This document shows positions 16,256-24,898 of a stretch of DNA of 64,000 nt, piece after piece (position 1 is the stretch's first letter; each line of letters opens with the position of its first letter). The stretch is taken from positions 895,049 through 959,048 of the forward strand of contig NZ_LT839648.1 of assembly GCF_900176885.1 (NCBI RefSeq), read 5' to 3'. This DNA is from Oceanobacillus senegalensis (GTDB lineage Bacteria; Bacillota; Bacilli; Bacillales; Amphibacillaceae). A program made the position numbers and the translations under genes. Under the pieces are notes generated by a model. That model was not told the DNA's origin and searched no databases. It saw nothing but the letters and a program-made list of their open reading frames with translations.

Positions 16256-17223
16256 TAGAAAATAAGGTTGAATTACAAGAAATATGGCAGGCTCGAAAAA
16301 GAATATCAACTATAGTAAAACATACTCCCCTCATTTATTCCGATGAACTTTCCAAACTAACAGGAAAATCCATTTATCTAAAACTAGAAAACCTTAATAC
16401 AACGAATTCTTTTAAAATTAGAGGAGCTGCTAATAAGATTTTAAGTTTATCAGAACAAGAGAGAGAGAAGGGAATTACAACCTTTTCAACCGGTAATTTT
16501 GGATTAAGTGTTGCTTTTGTTGCTAAGACATTAGGAATTAGAGCAGTAATATGTATCTCCGGTCGAGTTCCAAATGCAAAAGTAAGCGTATTAAAAGAAA
16601 CTGGTGCTGAGATCCAAATAGTAGGAGAATCACAGGATGATGCTGAAAAACATAGCTACTACCTTGAGAAGGAACAGGGGTTAACGGTTATTCATCCATT
16701 TGATGATCCGTATGTTATTGCAGGTCAAGGTACCATTGGATTGGAAATTTTACAGGATTTACCTGGGGTGGACACCGTACTTGCAGGTCTATCTGGTGGA
16801 GGACTTCATTCAGGACTTGGTATCGCTTTAAAGAATTCGAGTTCATCCATTAAGCTTATCGGTCTTTCCACTGCAAATGGGGCGGCTATGTATGAGAGCA
16901 TACAAGCTGGAAAGCCAACTGTAATTGCGGAAAAAGACACACTTGCTGATAGTTTATTAGGAGGAATCGGTCTTCATAATAAGTATACATTTCAATTCGT
17001 TCAGGACTTTGTGGATGACATCATTTTATTAAATGAAAAAGAATTTGCTGACGGGATGGTCTATATTTTAGAAAAGCACCGCATGGTCATTGAAGGAGCG
17101 GCGGCATCTGGGGTTGGGGCAGTTTTAAATGGAAAGGTTACACTCGGGGAAAATGTTGTGATTGTTTTAAGTGGAAGTAGTGTCGATCTTCCAATTATTA
17201 TGAATTTAATAAAAGAGCAGTAG
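16252..17223 (+). CDS. eutB: Threonine dehydratase-family PLP enzyme, EutB-like
   Basis: 323-residue fold-type II PLP enzyme without a C-terminal ACT domain, so a catabolic form. The PLP Lys is in NSFKIRGAA (about residue 54), the phosphate-binding loop is GLSGGGLHSG and the C-terminal Ser is in LSGSSVD. GQGTIGLEILQDLPGVDTV and KDTLADSLLGGIGLHNKYTF resemble what I recall of EutB, the dehydratase of hydroxyectoine utilisation clusters. Translation is coupled to the M20 gene (ATGA overlap). A likely substrate is a 3-hydroxy amino acid derived from hydroxyectoine, for example a hydroxy-diaminobutyrate or hydroxyaspartate. Threonine/serine dehydratase or serine racemase activity are the alternatives. 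No EutC (cyclodeaminase-like) or EutA is present. Confidence 0.8.
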   Translation: MIENKVELQEIWQARKRISTIVKHTPLIYSDELSKLTGKSIYLKLENLNTTNSFKIRGAANKILSLSEQEREKGITTFSTGNFGLSVAFVAKTLGIRAVICISGRVPNAKVSVLKETGAEIQIVGESQDDAEKHSYYLEKEQGLTVIHPFDDPYVIAGQGTIGLEILQDLPGVDTVLAGLSGGGLHSGLGIALKNSSSSIKLIGLSTANGAAMYESIQAGKPTVIAEKDTLADSLLGGIGLHNKYTFQFVQDFVDDIILLNEKEFADGMVYILEKHRMVIEGAAASGVGAVLNGKVTLGENVVIVLSGSSVDLPIIMNLIKEQ

Positions 17224-17309
17224 AAAACCTTATCATCGTTAATGAAACAGCATAGTTATTCATAGAATATAGTAAGCCTTCCTACATTGCCTTAAGGAGG
17301 AGTTACCGT

Positions 17310-18143
17310 ATGAATAAAATATTAATCAATGATTCTATAATGGAAAGAAAGAAAATGATTGATATTGAGGATCGTGGTTATCAATTTGGCGATGGAATTT
17401 ACGAGGTAATTGGCGTATATCAGGGAAAGTTTTTTATGCTTGATGAACATTTGGAAAGGCTGGAAAGAAGTGCTAGGGAAATTCAATTATCCCTTCCGTC
17501 TTCTATAAGTGAGATAAAAGAAAATCTCATGGAATTGGTTCAGGTGAATAATTTGCAGGAAGGTGTTATTTATTTACAGGTAAGTCGTGGTGTAGCGGAG
17601 CGTTGGCACTATTTTCCGAGCTCAGATACGAAGCCTGTCCTTGTTGCTTATACAAAGCTAGAAGAAACGATGCGTGAGGAAGAGGATAACGGAGCTACAG
17701 CAGTTCTTACAGAAGATATTCGTTGGCTTCGTTGTGATATAAAGACATTGAATCTCCTCCCAAACGTACTTGCTAAACAGAAAGCGGTAGAGCATAAAGC
17801 AGTAGAAGCCATTTTTTATCGTGGCGATGTCGTTACAGAAGCAAGTGCTTCAAACGTGTTTATCGTAAAAAATAATGAGGTTTTAACACACCCAGCTAAT
17901 CATTATATTTTAAATGGAATAACACGTAGAAAAGTACTGTCCCTGTGTGATGATTTGAATATAAACCTACAGGAAAAAGCATTTACGGTAAAGGATTTAT
18001 TAGAAGCAGACGAGGTGTTTGTTACGGCAACGAAATTAGATGTTGTTCCCATTATAAAGGTCGATCAACAAACGATTGGCACAGGTTCGCCAGGTAGGAC
18101 CACAAAGAAAATCTTGCACGCTTTTAGGGCATCTATAAAGTGA
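17310..18143 (+). CDS. dat: D-amino-acid aminotransferase
   Basis: 277-residue fold-type IV transaminase matching bacillar D-alanine aminotransferase. DRGYQFGDGIYEV is at residues 21-33 and the PLP Lys is at 145 (CDIKTLNLLPN), exactly the number known for Bacillus Dat. Substrate-loop and PLP motifs VTEASASNVFIV and TATKLDVVPI follow. It exchanges amino groups between D-amino acids (D-Ala, D-Asp, D-Glu) and 2-oxoacids. The gene follows eutB by 86 bases and precedes an alanine-racemase gene, so D-amino-acid chemistry belongs to this operon. The last codons and the TGA stop lie inside the end of a repeat-like sequence (18134-18176), suggesting the native 3' end was replaced. AAGGAGG precedes the ATG. 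Confidence 0.93.
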   Translation: MNKILINDSIMERKKMIDIEDRGYQFGDGIYEVIGVYQGKFFMLDEHLERLERSAREIQLSLPSSISEIKENLMELVQVNNLQEGVIYLQVSRGVAERWHYFPSSDTKPVLVAYTKLEETMREEEDNGATAVLTEDIRWLRCDIKTLNLLPNVLAKQKAVEHKAVEAIFYRGDVVTEASASNVFIVKNNEVLTHPANHYILNGITRRKVLSLCDDLNINLQEKAFTVKDLLEADEVFVTATKLDVVPIIKVDQQTIGTGSPGRTTKKILHAFRASIK

Positions 18144-18176
18144 AACTTCATTCAGCGGAGGTCTTACTACCAGTTA
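18134..18176 (-). repeat. Partial copy of the dispersed intergenic repeat (right end only)
   Basis: Read on the minus strand, TAGTAAGACCTCCGCTGAAT then GAAGTTTCACTTTATA parallels the right end of the other copies (CAGTAATACCCCCACTGATT then GAAGATTCACTTTA). The left-end TTTATCGCAGG is not recognisable. It overlaps the last codons and the stop of dat. Confidence 0.45.
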
Positions 18177-18237
18177 ATTCGGTAAAATGATTCGGTTGGA
18201 TAGCATCCTTACTTAAACCTCGTTTGGAGGGATTGTA

Positions 18238-19383
18238 ATGCTTCAACACGTAAATTCTCTCGTTGAAGGTCACACAGTTGCTGAGATAAATCTAGCTGCT
18301 CTCCGTTCAAATGTTCAAGCACTTAAAAATAAAATAGATCACCGCATCTTCTTAGCGGTGATCAAAACAGATGCTTACGGACATGGGATTATTCCGATTG
18401 CCAAGGAAGCTTTAAAGGCTGGTGCTGATCGGCTTGGTGTTACAACCGTAGAGGAGGGGATTCTTCTTAGGCAAAATGGAATATATATTCCCATTCATAT
18501 TCTCAGTACGATTACCCCGGAACAAGCAGAGTATGTTGTTCGTTATCGGTTAATTGCCTCTATTAGTTCAGAATATACCGCTAGAGCTATTAGTAAGGAA
18601 GCGGTAAAGCAGAACCAATCTGCATCCGTACACTTAAAGGTGGATACGGGCTTACATCGGTTTGGTATTGATCCATTGAAAGCTATAGAATTTTGTCATC
18701 ATTGCTATTATCTCCCTCATTTATTCTGGGAAGGAATTTATACTCATTTTTCTAGTGCGGATGAAGGAGAATGGGATACAACAGAAAAACAATTTCAATT
18801 ATTCATGGATACGGTGAAGAATTTAGAGAAAAAGCAATTTTACTTTCCTTTAAAACATGTTGGTGCATCAACCATTACAATAGAAAGAAAAGATATGCAT
18901 TTAGACATGGTGCGTCCTGGGATAGCTTTATTTGGTTATCATCCAGCAGTTCGACAACGAAATATAGTTACTTTAAAACCTGTCATGACATTAAAAACGA
19001 AATTAGTTCTTAAACGTTCCCTTGCTGCTAATTCTCAGGTTGGATATGGTGGTGATTATGTAACAAAGGGCCAGGAAACAATAGGGATAATACCAATTGG
19101 GCATGGGGATGGATATAAACGAAGATTATCTAATAATGGGCATGTGCTAATAAGAGGAAAACGAGTGGAAATTGTCGGTACTATCTCCCTTGATCAAACC
19201 TTTATCAATATTACTAATCTTATAGATGCAAAAGAAGGAGATGAAGTTGTTTTGATAGGGAGACAGGGTCAGGAAGAAATTTCAGCTCGAGATATCGCTG
19301 ATTGGATTCATAGTAATGTAGATGAAGTATTAGCAAGTCTAATGTATCGGATCAAAAGAAAATATATTGATGAATTTTCATAA
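18238..19383 (+). CDS. alr: Alanine racemase family protein
   Basis: 381-residue alanine racemase (fold-type III PLP enzyme). The PLP Lys is in AVIKTDAYGHG, the catalytic Tyr in VGYGGDYV and the C-terminal motif in GTISLDQTFI. Length is standard. GGAGG lies nine bases before the ATG. It sits between dat and a tartrate/D-malate dehydrogenase homologue rather than beside acpS or a toxin-antitoxin gene as in the usual Bacillus alr locus. It is therefore probably a second, catabolic racemase of this operon rather than the wall-precursor enzyme; other amino acids (Asp, Ser, hydroxy-amino acids) are possible substrates. The motif GYGGDY differs from the common GYGRTF and may mark altered specificity. 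Confidence 0.88.
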   Translation: MLQHVNSLVEGHTVAEINLAALRSNVQALKNKIDHRIFLAVIKTDAYGHGIIPIAKEALKAGADRLGVTTVEEGILLRQNGIYIPIHILSTITPEQAEYVVRYRLIASISSEYTARAISKEAVKQNQSASVHLKVDTGLHRFGIDPLKAIEFCHHCYYLPHLFWEGIYTHFSSADEGEWDTTEKQFQLFMDTVKNLEKKQFYFPLKHVGASTITIERKDMHLDMVRPGIALFGYHPAVRQRNIVTLKPVMTLKTKLVLKRSLAANSQVGYGGDYVTKGQETIGIIPIGHGDGYKRRLSNNGHVLIRGKRVEIVGTISLDQTFINITNLIDAKEGDEVVLIGRQGQEEISARDIADWIHSNVDEVLASLMYRIKRKYIDEFS

Positions 19384-19394
19384 AGGGGGAGCCA

Positions 19395-20465
19395 ATGAAA
19401 TCATTTAAAATAGCACTTATACCAGGAGATGGAATCGGCCCGGAGGTAGTGGCAGAAGGGGTTAAAATTTTAAAAGCGATAGAAGAAAAGGATCCATCTT
19501 TATCCTTTTCATTTACGGAATTTCCTTGGGGATGTGAGTATTATTTAGACCATGGGACAATGATGGATGAAAACGCGTTAGATATACTCAAAGATTATGA
19601 TGCTATTTATTTAGGTGCAGTAGGCTATCCAAGTGTACCAGACCATATTTCCTTACGAGATTTATTGATTAAAATACGAAAAGGCTTTGATCAATATGTT
19701 AATTTAAGACCGATTGCGTTGCTCCATCCTGAATTAACCCCTTTAAAAAACAAAAAAGAAAAAGATATTGATATGCTAGTAATCCGTGAAAATAGTGAAG
19801 GGGAATATTCTGGTGCTGGTGAATGGTTGTTTAAAGATCAACCGGAAGAAGTGGTTCTGCAAACGGGGGTTTTTTCTCGAAAAGGAGTAGAGCGGATTAT
19901 CCGCTATGCATATGAAGAAGCAAGTAAAACAAATCGAACGCTTACAAGTATTAGTAAGGGAAATGCGCTAAACTATTCTATGGTGTTTTGGGATCAAATA
20001 TTTGAAGAAGTTGGCAGGGAGTATCCAAATGTTGAAACCTATTCTTATTTAGTCGATGCAGCGAGTCTTTATTTTGTATCACAACCAGAACGTTTTGAGG
20101 TGGTTGTTACTTCCAATCTTTTTGGAGATATTGTAACAGATATTAGTGCTGCAATTACAGGTGGATTAGGTTTAGCGACTGGAGCAAATATAAATCCGGA
20201 AAGAAATTATCCATCAATGTTTGAGCCTGTACATGGATCAGCGCCTGATATAGCTGGAAAAGGTGTTGCGAATCCAATTGCAGCTATTTGGTCGGTTAGC
20301 CAAATGTTAGATTTCTTTGGATTAGAGGAATGGGGCTCTGCGGTTCTTGCTACTATTAAGAAAATTATTCGTGAAGAAACATATCTTACACCTGATTTAG
20401 GTGGAATTGCTTCAACACAGGAGTTGGGCAATCATTTTGTTGAGTTATTGATGAAGGATAATTAA
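19395..20465 (+). CDS. Tartrate/D-malate dehydrogenase-like (isocitrate/isopropylmalate dehydrogenase family)
   Basis: 356-residue beta-decarboxylating dehydrogenase. PGDGIGPEV starts the fold, KIRKGFDQYVNLRPI carries the substrate-binding Arg residues, and TSNLFGDIVTDISAAITGGLGLA holds the metal-binding Asp pair. EPVHGSAPDIAGKGVANP is the cofactor loop. The GWEYY-like motif (WGCEYYLDHG) and lack of the LeuB-type loop place it with tartrate dehydrogenase/decarboxylase (TtuC) and D-malate dehydrogenase (YcsA/DmlA). These oxidise 2-hydroxy-dicarboxylates and can decarboxylate the product. The gene begins 11 bases after alr and is closed by a terminator, so it is the last gene of the operon. A role on a hydroxylated C4 acid from hydroxyectoine is an inference. 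Confidence 0.88.
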   Translation: MKSFKIALIPGDGIGPEVVAEGVKILKAIEEKDPSLSFSFTEFPWGCEYYLDHGTMMDENALDILKDYDAIYLGAVGYPSVPDHISLRDLLIKIRKGFDQYVNLRPIALLHPELTPLKNKKEKDIDMLVIRENSEGEYSGAGEWLFKDQPEEVVLQTGVFSRKGVERIIRYAYEEASKTNRTLTSISKGNALNYSMVFWDQIFEEVGREYPNVETYSYLVDAASLYFVSQPERFEVVVTSNLFGDIVTDISAAITGGLGLATGANINPERNYPSMFEPVHGSAPDIAGKGVANPIAAIWSVSQMLDFFGLEEWGSAVLATIKKIIREETYLTPDLGGIASTQELGNHFVELLMKDN

Positions 20466-20554
20466 TCCTTTCATTTTACGTATAGGAAGACCATACTTTC
20501 TAGCAAGGTAGCTATTTGCCATAGTAATTAATAATTTAAAAATATATAAGTAGA

Positions 20555-20597
20555 AAAATCAGCACATTCGTAAGAGGAAACGAATGTGCTGGTTTTC
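20555..20597 (+). terminator. Terminator of the ectoine operon
   Basis: AATCAGCACATTCGT pairs with ACGAATGTGCTGGTT (one G-T pair) with a TTTTCT tail. It is the first strong terminator after 12222, consistent with a single operon of eight genes from gntR. Confidence 0.88.
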
Positions 20598-20726
20598 TAA
20601 TATAAAGAAAACCCAATTAATCAGTTTTACCGATTGAGTAAGTTGTTTCACTTCTTTTTTTCCCTCATATTAGAAGGATTGTGCACCGTAACTCAGTATC
20701 AACAAACATCCCTATAGTTAGCTTCA

Positions 20727-21119
20727 TTAATTCTGCATAATCTTTCCACGTAATTCACCGTTTGGTTTTCTTTTTGATTGAATTTGAACAAATGCTTTAC
20801 CTGTTTCTATCTCATGAGCTAAATCGGATATAGATTTTCCTTCTAGAGGTCCTTGGAGGATTTCCGACGTGATGTAACCTTCCATTACATCGGAGTTAGT
20901 GGGATTGGGAAGTATTGCTACTTTTGGCCCGATGATATTTCTTCTACCTAAATGAATATTTGCTTCGGAAATGAAATCAATTCCAGCAACATCTAATCGA
21001 AAACGTATCTGATTTCTTCGTTTATCTAAATGAAATAAGGCAATGCCATCCGCATTTGATTGAACAGGTGGAACTTCCTTTGAACCAGTTAATAGAGCCA
21101 TATAAAACTGATCATGCAT
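20727..21119 (-). CDS. CHRD-domain protein
   Basis: 130 residues forming one CHRD domain. The characteristic opening (ALLTGSKEVPPVQSNADGIALFHLD), the centre (ANIHLGRRNIIGPKVAIL) and the closing GELRGKI are visible. CHRD domains were named for chordin but are widespread in bacteria as small beta-sandwich proteins of unknown role. No signal peptide is visible, so it is probably cytoplasmic here. Start 21119 is chosen because GGAGG lies eight bases upstream of it. Neighbours give no functional hint. Confidence 0.85.
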   Translation of the reverse strand: MHDQFYMALLTGSKEVPPVQSNADGIALFHLDKRRNQIRFRLDVAGIDFISEANIHLGRRNIIGPKVAILPNPTNSDVMEGYITSEILQGPLEGKSISDLAHEIETGKAFVQIQSKRKPNGELRGKIMQN

Positions 21120-21142
21120 GTATAAAGCCTCCTTTTCCACTA

Positions 21143-21369
21143 TTTATCATAGGTTTTAGGGACAGTAACCCCAGCTATTAGGATTTATCGCAGGTTAAGG
21201 GGCAGTAATACCCCAACTCAAAAATGGGGGAAACTGCTCTTAAAAACCAGATTTGCTCATCTAACAATTCAGTGGGAAAAGTGGAAGTAGAAAATATGTT
21301 GATTCTTGTGATAGGATTTGCATTACTTTTTACGTACCGTGCACTCCACTGGTTGAAGATTCACTTTAC
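21143..21369 (+). repeat. Dispersed intergenic repeat, copy 4, with tandem left ends
   Basis: Two left-end units stand in tandem 41 bp apart (TTTATCATAGGTTTTAGGG at 21143 and TTTATCGCAGGTTAAGGGG at 21184). The right end CCACTGGTTGAAGATTCACT reaches 21369. A 68-codon open frame runs through the interior but has no ribosome site of note and no recognisable family, so the 322-base gap is treated as non-coding. Confidence 0.7.
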
Positions 21370-21463
21370 TTCATCCTATTTCGGTGGGAAAGGCCTTGCC
21401 TGTACTACTGTCATTAGGGATGTTAATTAGATAAAATTTGGCGAAATCCTAAGAGACGGAGGT

Positions 21464-22840
21464 CTATTTATCGATATTTACTTCATACTTTTTTATTCTG
21501 TTATAAAGAGTCACTCTTGAAATTCCAAGTTTTCTAGCTGTAGCAGATTTATTTCCATTCATCTTATTCAGGGTTTCTTCTATTAGTTTTCTCTCTATTT
21601 CTTCCTTTTCTTGTGGGAGGGAAAGAGTTTCTTTTACCATTGATTTTGTAGGAGTGGGATTGGATGGTAGAAAAAAGTGATACAGATCCGCTCCATGAAT
21701 AATTGGTTTCTCAGATAAAATAACAATCCGTTGCATGACATTTCGTAGTTCTCTTATATTACCTGGCCACTCATAATCAAGCATTAATTGTAGTGCATCT
21801 TTTTCCAGTTTTGGTATTGGAGTTTGATATTGTGAGGCAAACTGATGGAGAAAAATATGTGATAATTCAGCAATATCTTCCATTCTTTCTCGTAAAGGAG
21901 GCATTCTGATTTGAATTACATTCAATCGATAAAATAAATCCGAACGAAATTTTTTTTCATTCATTTGTTTCTCTAAGTCTTGATTGGTAGCTGCTAAGAA
22001 ACGTACATTGACCTTCTTTCCTGTCGTGTCACCAATACGGTAAATCTCATTTTCTTGCAATACACGCAATAATTTAACTTGCATCTCTAGTGGAAGTTCA
22101 CCGACCTCATCTAAAAAGATGGTTCCGCCCTCAGCCATCTCAATTTTTCCTGCTTTTCCATTCTTTTCGGCTCCGGTAAATGCTCCACCCTCATACCCGA
22201 ATAATTCACTTTCGAATAATGCACTTGGAATAGCGCCGCAGTTTACTGGAATAAATGGTCCGTCTTTACGATTGCTTGCTTCATGGATAGCACGTGCACA
22301 AATTTCTTTCCCTGTTCCACTTTCACCAAGAATTAATGTAGTGGCGTTTGTATTAGCAGCTTTTTTGGCAATTTGTACTGTTTTCTGTAGTGCTTGGGAA
22401 TTCCCTTTCAGTTTGGAAAAGGGTGAATCTTCCTTTGCTGTATACACCTTTTTTCTTAATTCATATAGTTCTGCAGATGTGGTGATTAGATTATCGTTTA
22501 ATTTCACAATTTGAGTGATATCTCGTTCAACAGAAACCGCTCCAATTAACACGCCATGTCTGTCAAAGACGGGTGAAGCATTAATGACTACATGTTTATC
22601 ATGTCGTGGGCGATGATAGGTGTTTTTAACAGATTCTCTCGTTTTTAGTACAGTAAGAACCATTAAATCATCATGATGGAAAAAATCGTTTATTTTTTTG
22701 TTAAGAATTTCAGATTGCCTAATATTGTACGTTTTTACAGCAGCATCATTCCAGAAAATAACTTCTTTATTCCGGTTTATGACGGTTATGGCATCATCTT
22801 CAGCTTCTAAAATTGCCTTCATGTAATGGATATCCACCAT
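21464..22840 (-). CDS. Sigma-54-dependent activator (PAS, AAA+, Fis), proline/arginine-type regulator
   Basis: 458 residues. Residues 1-115 hold a PAS sensor domain ([20 protein letters not shown]). Residues 145-375 are the AAA+ ATPase, with Walker A GESGTGKE, the sigma-54-contacting GAFTGA loop, [13 protein letters not shown] (Walker B) and the arginine-finger region. Residues 415-455 form a Fis-type helix-turn-helix ([23 protein letters not shown]). It is the size of B. subtilis RocR but not clearly its orthologue. It faces the P5C dehydrogenase gene, which has a textbook sigma-54 promoter, so it almost surely activates it, probably in response to proline or a breakdown product sensed by the PAS domain. 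Confidence 0.92.
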   Translation of the reverse strand: MVDIHYMKAILEAEDDAITVINRNKEVIFWNDAAVKTYNIRQSEILNKKINDFFHHDDLMVLTVLKTRESVKNTYHRPRHDKHVVINASPVFDRHGVLIGAVSVERDITQIVKLNDNLITTSAELYELRKKVYTAKEDSPFSKLKGNSQALQKTVQIAKKAANTNATTLILGESGTGKEICARAIHEASNRKDGPFIPVNCGAIPSALFESELFGYEGGAFTGAEKNGKAGKIEMAEGGTIFLDEVGELPLEMQVKLLRVLQENEIYRIGDTTGKKVNVRFLAATNQDLEKQMNEKKFRSDLFYRLNVIQIRMPPLRERMEDIAELSHIFLHQFASQYQTPIPKLEKDALQLMLDYEWPGNIRELRNVMQRIVILSEKPIIHGADLYHFFLPSNPTPTKSMVKETLSLPQEKEEIERKLIEETLNKMNGNKSATARKLGISRVTLYNRIKKYEVNIDK

Positions 22841-22889
22841 AATCCCCCCAATTTATTGAAAAATAATTGTTTATATAATGTACAGTATG

Positions 22890-22905
22890 TTTACATCCTT
22901 GTAAA
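22890..22905. promoter_or_regulatory. Candidate upstream activator site
   Basis: Inverted repeat TTTACATCCTTGTAAA about 100 bp upstream of the -24/-12 promoter, the distance typical for enhancer sites of sigma-54 activators. A further half-site-like CTTACAAAA follows. Inferred from position and symmetry only. Confidence 0.45.
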
Positions 22906-23002
22906 AAGAACTTACAAAATTTTCATATCATTTATTAACCCTTTTATAACTCGACGGAAGACTAACCTCATATCACAAGGGTTTCTACCTTTCTTATAGA
23001 CG

Positions 23003-23018
23003 TGGCATGATTTTTGCT
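23003..23018 (+). promoter_or_regulatory. Sigma-54 (SigL) -24/-12 promoter of the proline operon
   Basis: TGGCATGATTTTTGCT has the invariant GG and GC dinucleotides with the required 10-bp spacing, and 8 of the other consensus positions (TGGCAC-N5-TTGCW). It lies 66 bp upstream of the P5C dehydrogenase start and between that gene and the divergent activator. Confidence 0.88.
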
Positions 23019-23083
23019 TGTTGAGTTGTGATAGCTTTTATCTAGTGATTCGAACGTATAAGAAGGATAAGGAGGTATTAAGA

Positions 23084-24631
23084 ATGGTTTTACCATTTAA
23101 ACATGAACCATTTACGGATTTTAGTAATGAAAATAAACGTAGGGAATTTGAAGAGGGCTTGAGAAAAGTGAAAGAAGAATTAGGAAAAGATTATCCGATT
23201 GTCATTAATGGAGAAAGATTTTTCACAAATGATAAATTAGTATCTATCAATCCAGCAAATAAAAAGGAAGTTATTGGCCATGTTTCAAAAGCAACGAAAG
23301 AACACATTGATAAGGCATTTGAATCGTCTTTGGAAGCGTTTAAATTATGGGGGAAAATGGCACCAGTAGCTCGTGCAGATATATTATTTAAGGCAGCAGC
23401 AATTGTGCGGAGACGCAAGCATGAATTTTCAGCATGGTTAGCATTTGAAGCAGGTAAACCGTGGGGGCAAGCTGATGGGGATACAGCAGAAGGGATTGAT
23501 TTCTTAGAGTACTATGGAAGACAAATGCTTGATTTGGTAAATGGAAAGCCGCTAGAGGATCGAGCTAATGAGCATAATTCTTATTTCTATCAACCTATGG
23601 GACCAGGTGTAACTATTCCACCATGGAACTTTGCATTTGCAATCGTATGTGGAACAACAGTAGCACCAATTGTTGCTGGAAATCCTGTTTTACTTAAGCC
23701 TTCTGAAAATACACCTGTTATTGCTTATAAACTCGTAGAAGTACTAGAGGAAGCAGGTCTACCAAAAGGTGTCTTAAATTTTGTGCCAGGTGATCCTGCG
23801 GTGATTGGAGATTACCTGGTGGATCACAAGGAAACTCGTTTCATTAATTTTACAGGTTCCCGCGCAACGGGTACAAGAATAATTGAAAGGGCATCAAAGG
23901 TACAAGACGGCCAACAGCATCTTAAACGTGTGGTGGCAGAGATGGGGGGAAAAGACACAATTATTGTAGATAAAGACGCTGATTTAGATCTTGCCGCAGA
24001 TGCAATTGTCAACTCCGCGTTTGGCTTTTCTGGACAAAAGTGTTCGGCATGCTCTAGAGCTGTCCTTCATAAGGATGTCTATCATGAGGTTCTAGAAAAA
24101 GCAGTTCGCTTAACCAAAGAATTAACGGTCGGTAATCCAACCGAAAAAGATGTCAATATGGGTGCTGTCGTTAATAAAAAACAGTTTGAGAAGGTAAAAG
24201 AATATATAGAAATTGGTAAAAGAGAAGGAGAGCTAGTGTTAGGTGGAGAAACAGATGATTCAGAAGGATTTTTTGTGAAACCAACTATTTTTAAAGATGT
24301 TGCACCAAAAGCAAGACTAATGCAGGAGGAAATCTTTGGTCCAGTTGTTGCTTTTGCAAAAGCAGATAATTTTGATGAACTACTTGAAATTGCTAACAAC
24401 ACGGAATATGGGCTAACAGGTGCCGTCATCTCTAATAACCGTGAGCATCTAGAAAAAGCACGTTACGATTTCCATGTTGGAAACCTTTACTTTAATCGAG
24501 GCTGTACAGCAGCTATTGTAGGGTACCAGCCATTTGGTGGTTTTAAAATGTCTGGTACAGATTCTAAAGCAGGTGGACCTGATTACTTACAGCATTTCTT
24601 AGAAGCAAAAGTTGTGTCTGAAAGATATTAG
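23084..24631 (+). CDS. rocA: 1-Pyrroline-5-carboxylate dehydrogenase
   Basis: 515 residues, the same length as B. subtilis RocA/PutC. It oxidises glutamate-5-semialdehyde (from P5C) to glutamate with NAD. ALDH motifs are complete: [21 protein letters not shown], catalytic Glu in AEMGGKDTI and catalytic Cys in [15 protein letters not shown] at 23084 is chosen because AAGGAGG stands eight bases before it; a longer reading from a TTG at 23018 would overlap the sigma-54 promoter. It is the first gene of the proline set. The -24/-12 promoter and opposite activator point to induction by the substrate and independence from sigma-A. Confidence 0.96.
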   Translation: MVLPFKHEPFTDFSNENKRREFEEGLRKVKEELGKDYPIVINGERFFTNDKLVSINPANKKEVIGHVSKATKEHIDKAFESSLEAFKLWGKMAPVARADILFKAAAIVRRRKHEFSAWLAFEAGKPWGQADGDTAEGIDFLEYYGRQMLDLVNGKPLEDRANEHNSYFYQPMGPGVTIPPWNFAFAIVCGTTVAPIVAGNPVLLKPSENTPVIAYKLVEVLEEAGLPKGVLNFVPGDPAVIGDYLVDHKETRFINFTGSRATGTRIIERASKVQDGQQHLKRVVAEMGGKDTIIVDKDADLDLAADAIVNSAFGFSGQKCSACSRAVLHKDVYHEVLEKAVRLTKELTVGNPTEKDVNMGAVVNKKQFEKVKEYIEIGKREGELVLGGETDDSEGFFVKPTIFKDVAPKARLMQEEIFGPVVAFAKADNFDELLEIANNTEYGLTGAVISNNREHLEKARYDFHVGNLYFNRGCTAAIVGYQPFGGFKMSGTDSKAGGPDYLQHFLEAKVVSERY

Positions 24632-24643
24632 ATAGTAGTCATC

Positions 24644-24824
24644 TTTATCGCGGGTTTACTGGCTGTAGGCCCCTAGCAAGAAAGAATTCGAGGAGAATCC
24701 GAAAAGATAAGTAGGAATCAACAAACAGGAAAAGCCTGATTCGTTCAAGGGTCTACTGGTCTCTCATGTGATAGCAACAATAGGTGGGGGATAAAGACCC
24801 CCACATTGAAGTTTCACTTTTATA
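24644..24824 (+). repeat. Dispersed intergenic repeat, copy 5
   Basis: Left end TTTATCGCGGGTTTACTGG at 24644. The right end is the hairpin GTGGGGG/CCCCCAC (24784-24804) followed by ATTGAAGTTTCACTTTTA. It occupies most of the gap between the P5C dehydrogenase and proline dehydrogenase genes, so it may act as a terminator-like structure within the put set. Confidence 0.72.
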
Positions 24825-24898
24825 TTGTAGTAGTTAAGTTTCTACCACAATTATTTATAAATTTTTTTAAATTGGATGTATAAAGGGAGATGCGGAAG

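Noticed and set aside
21224-21430. 68-codon open frame between the CHRD gene and the activator
   Set aside because: It runs through the dispersed repeat, has no ribosome site and no family resemblance.
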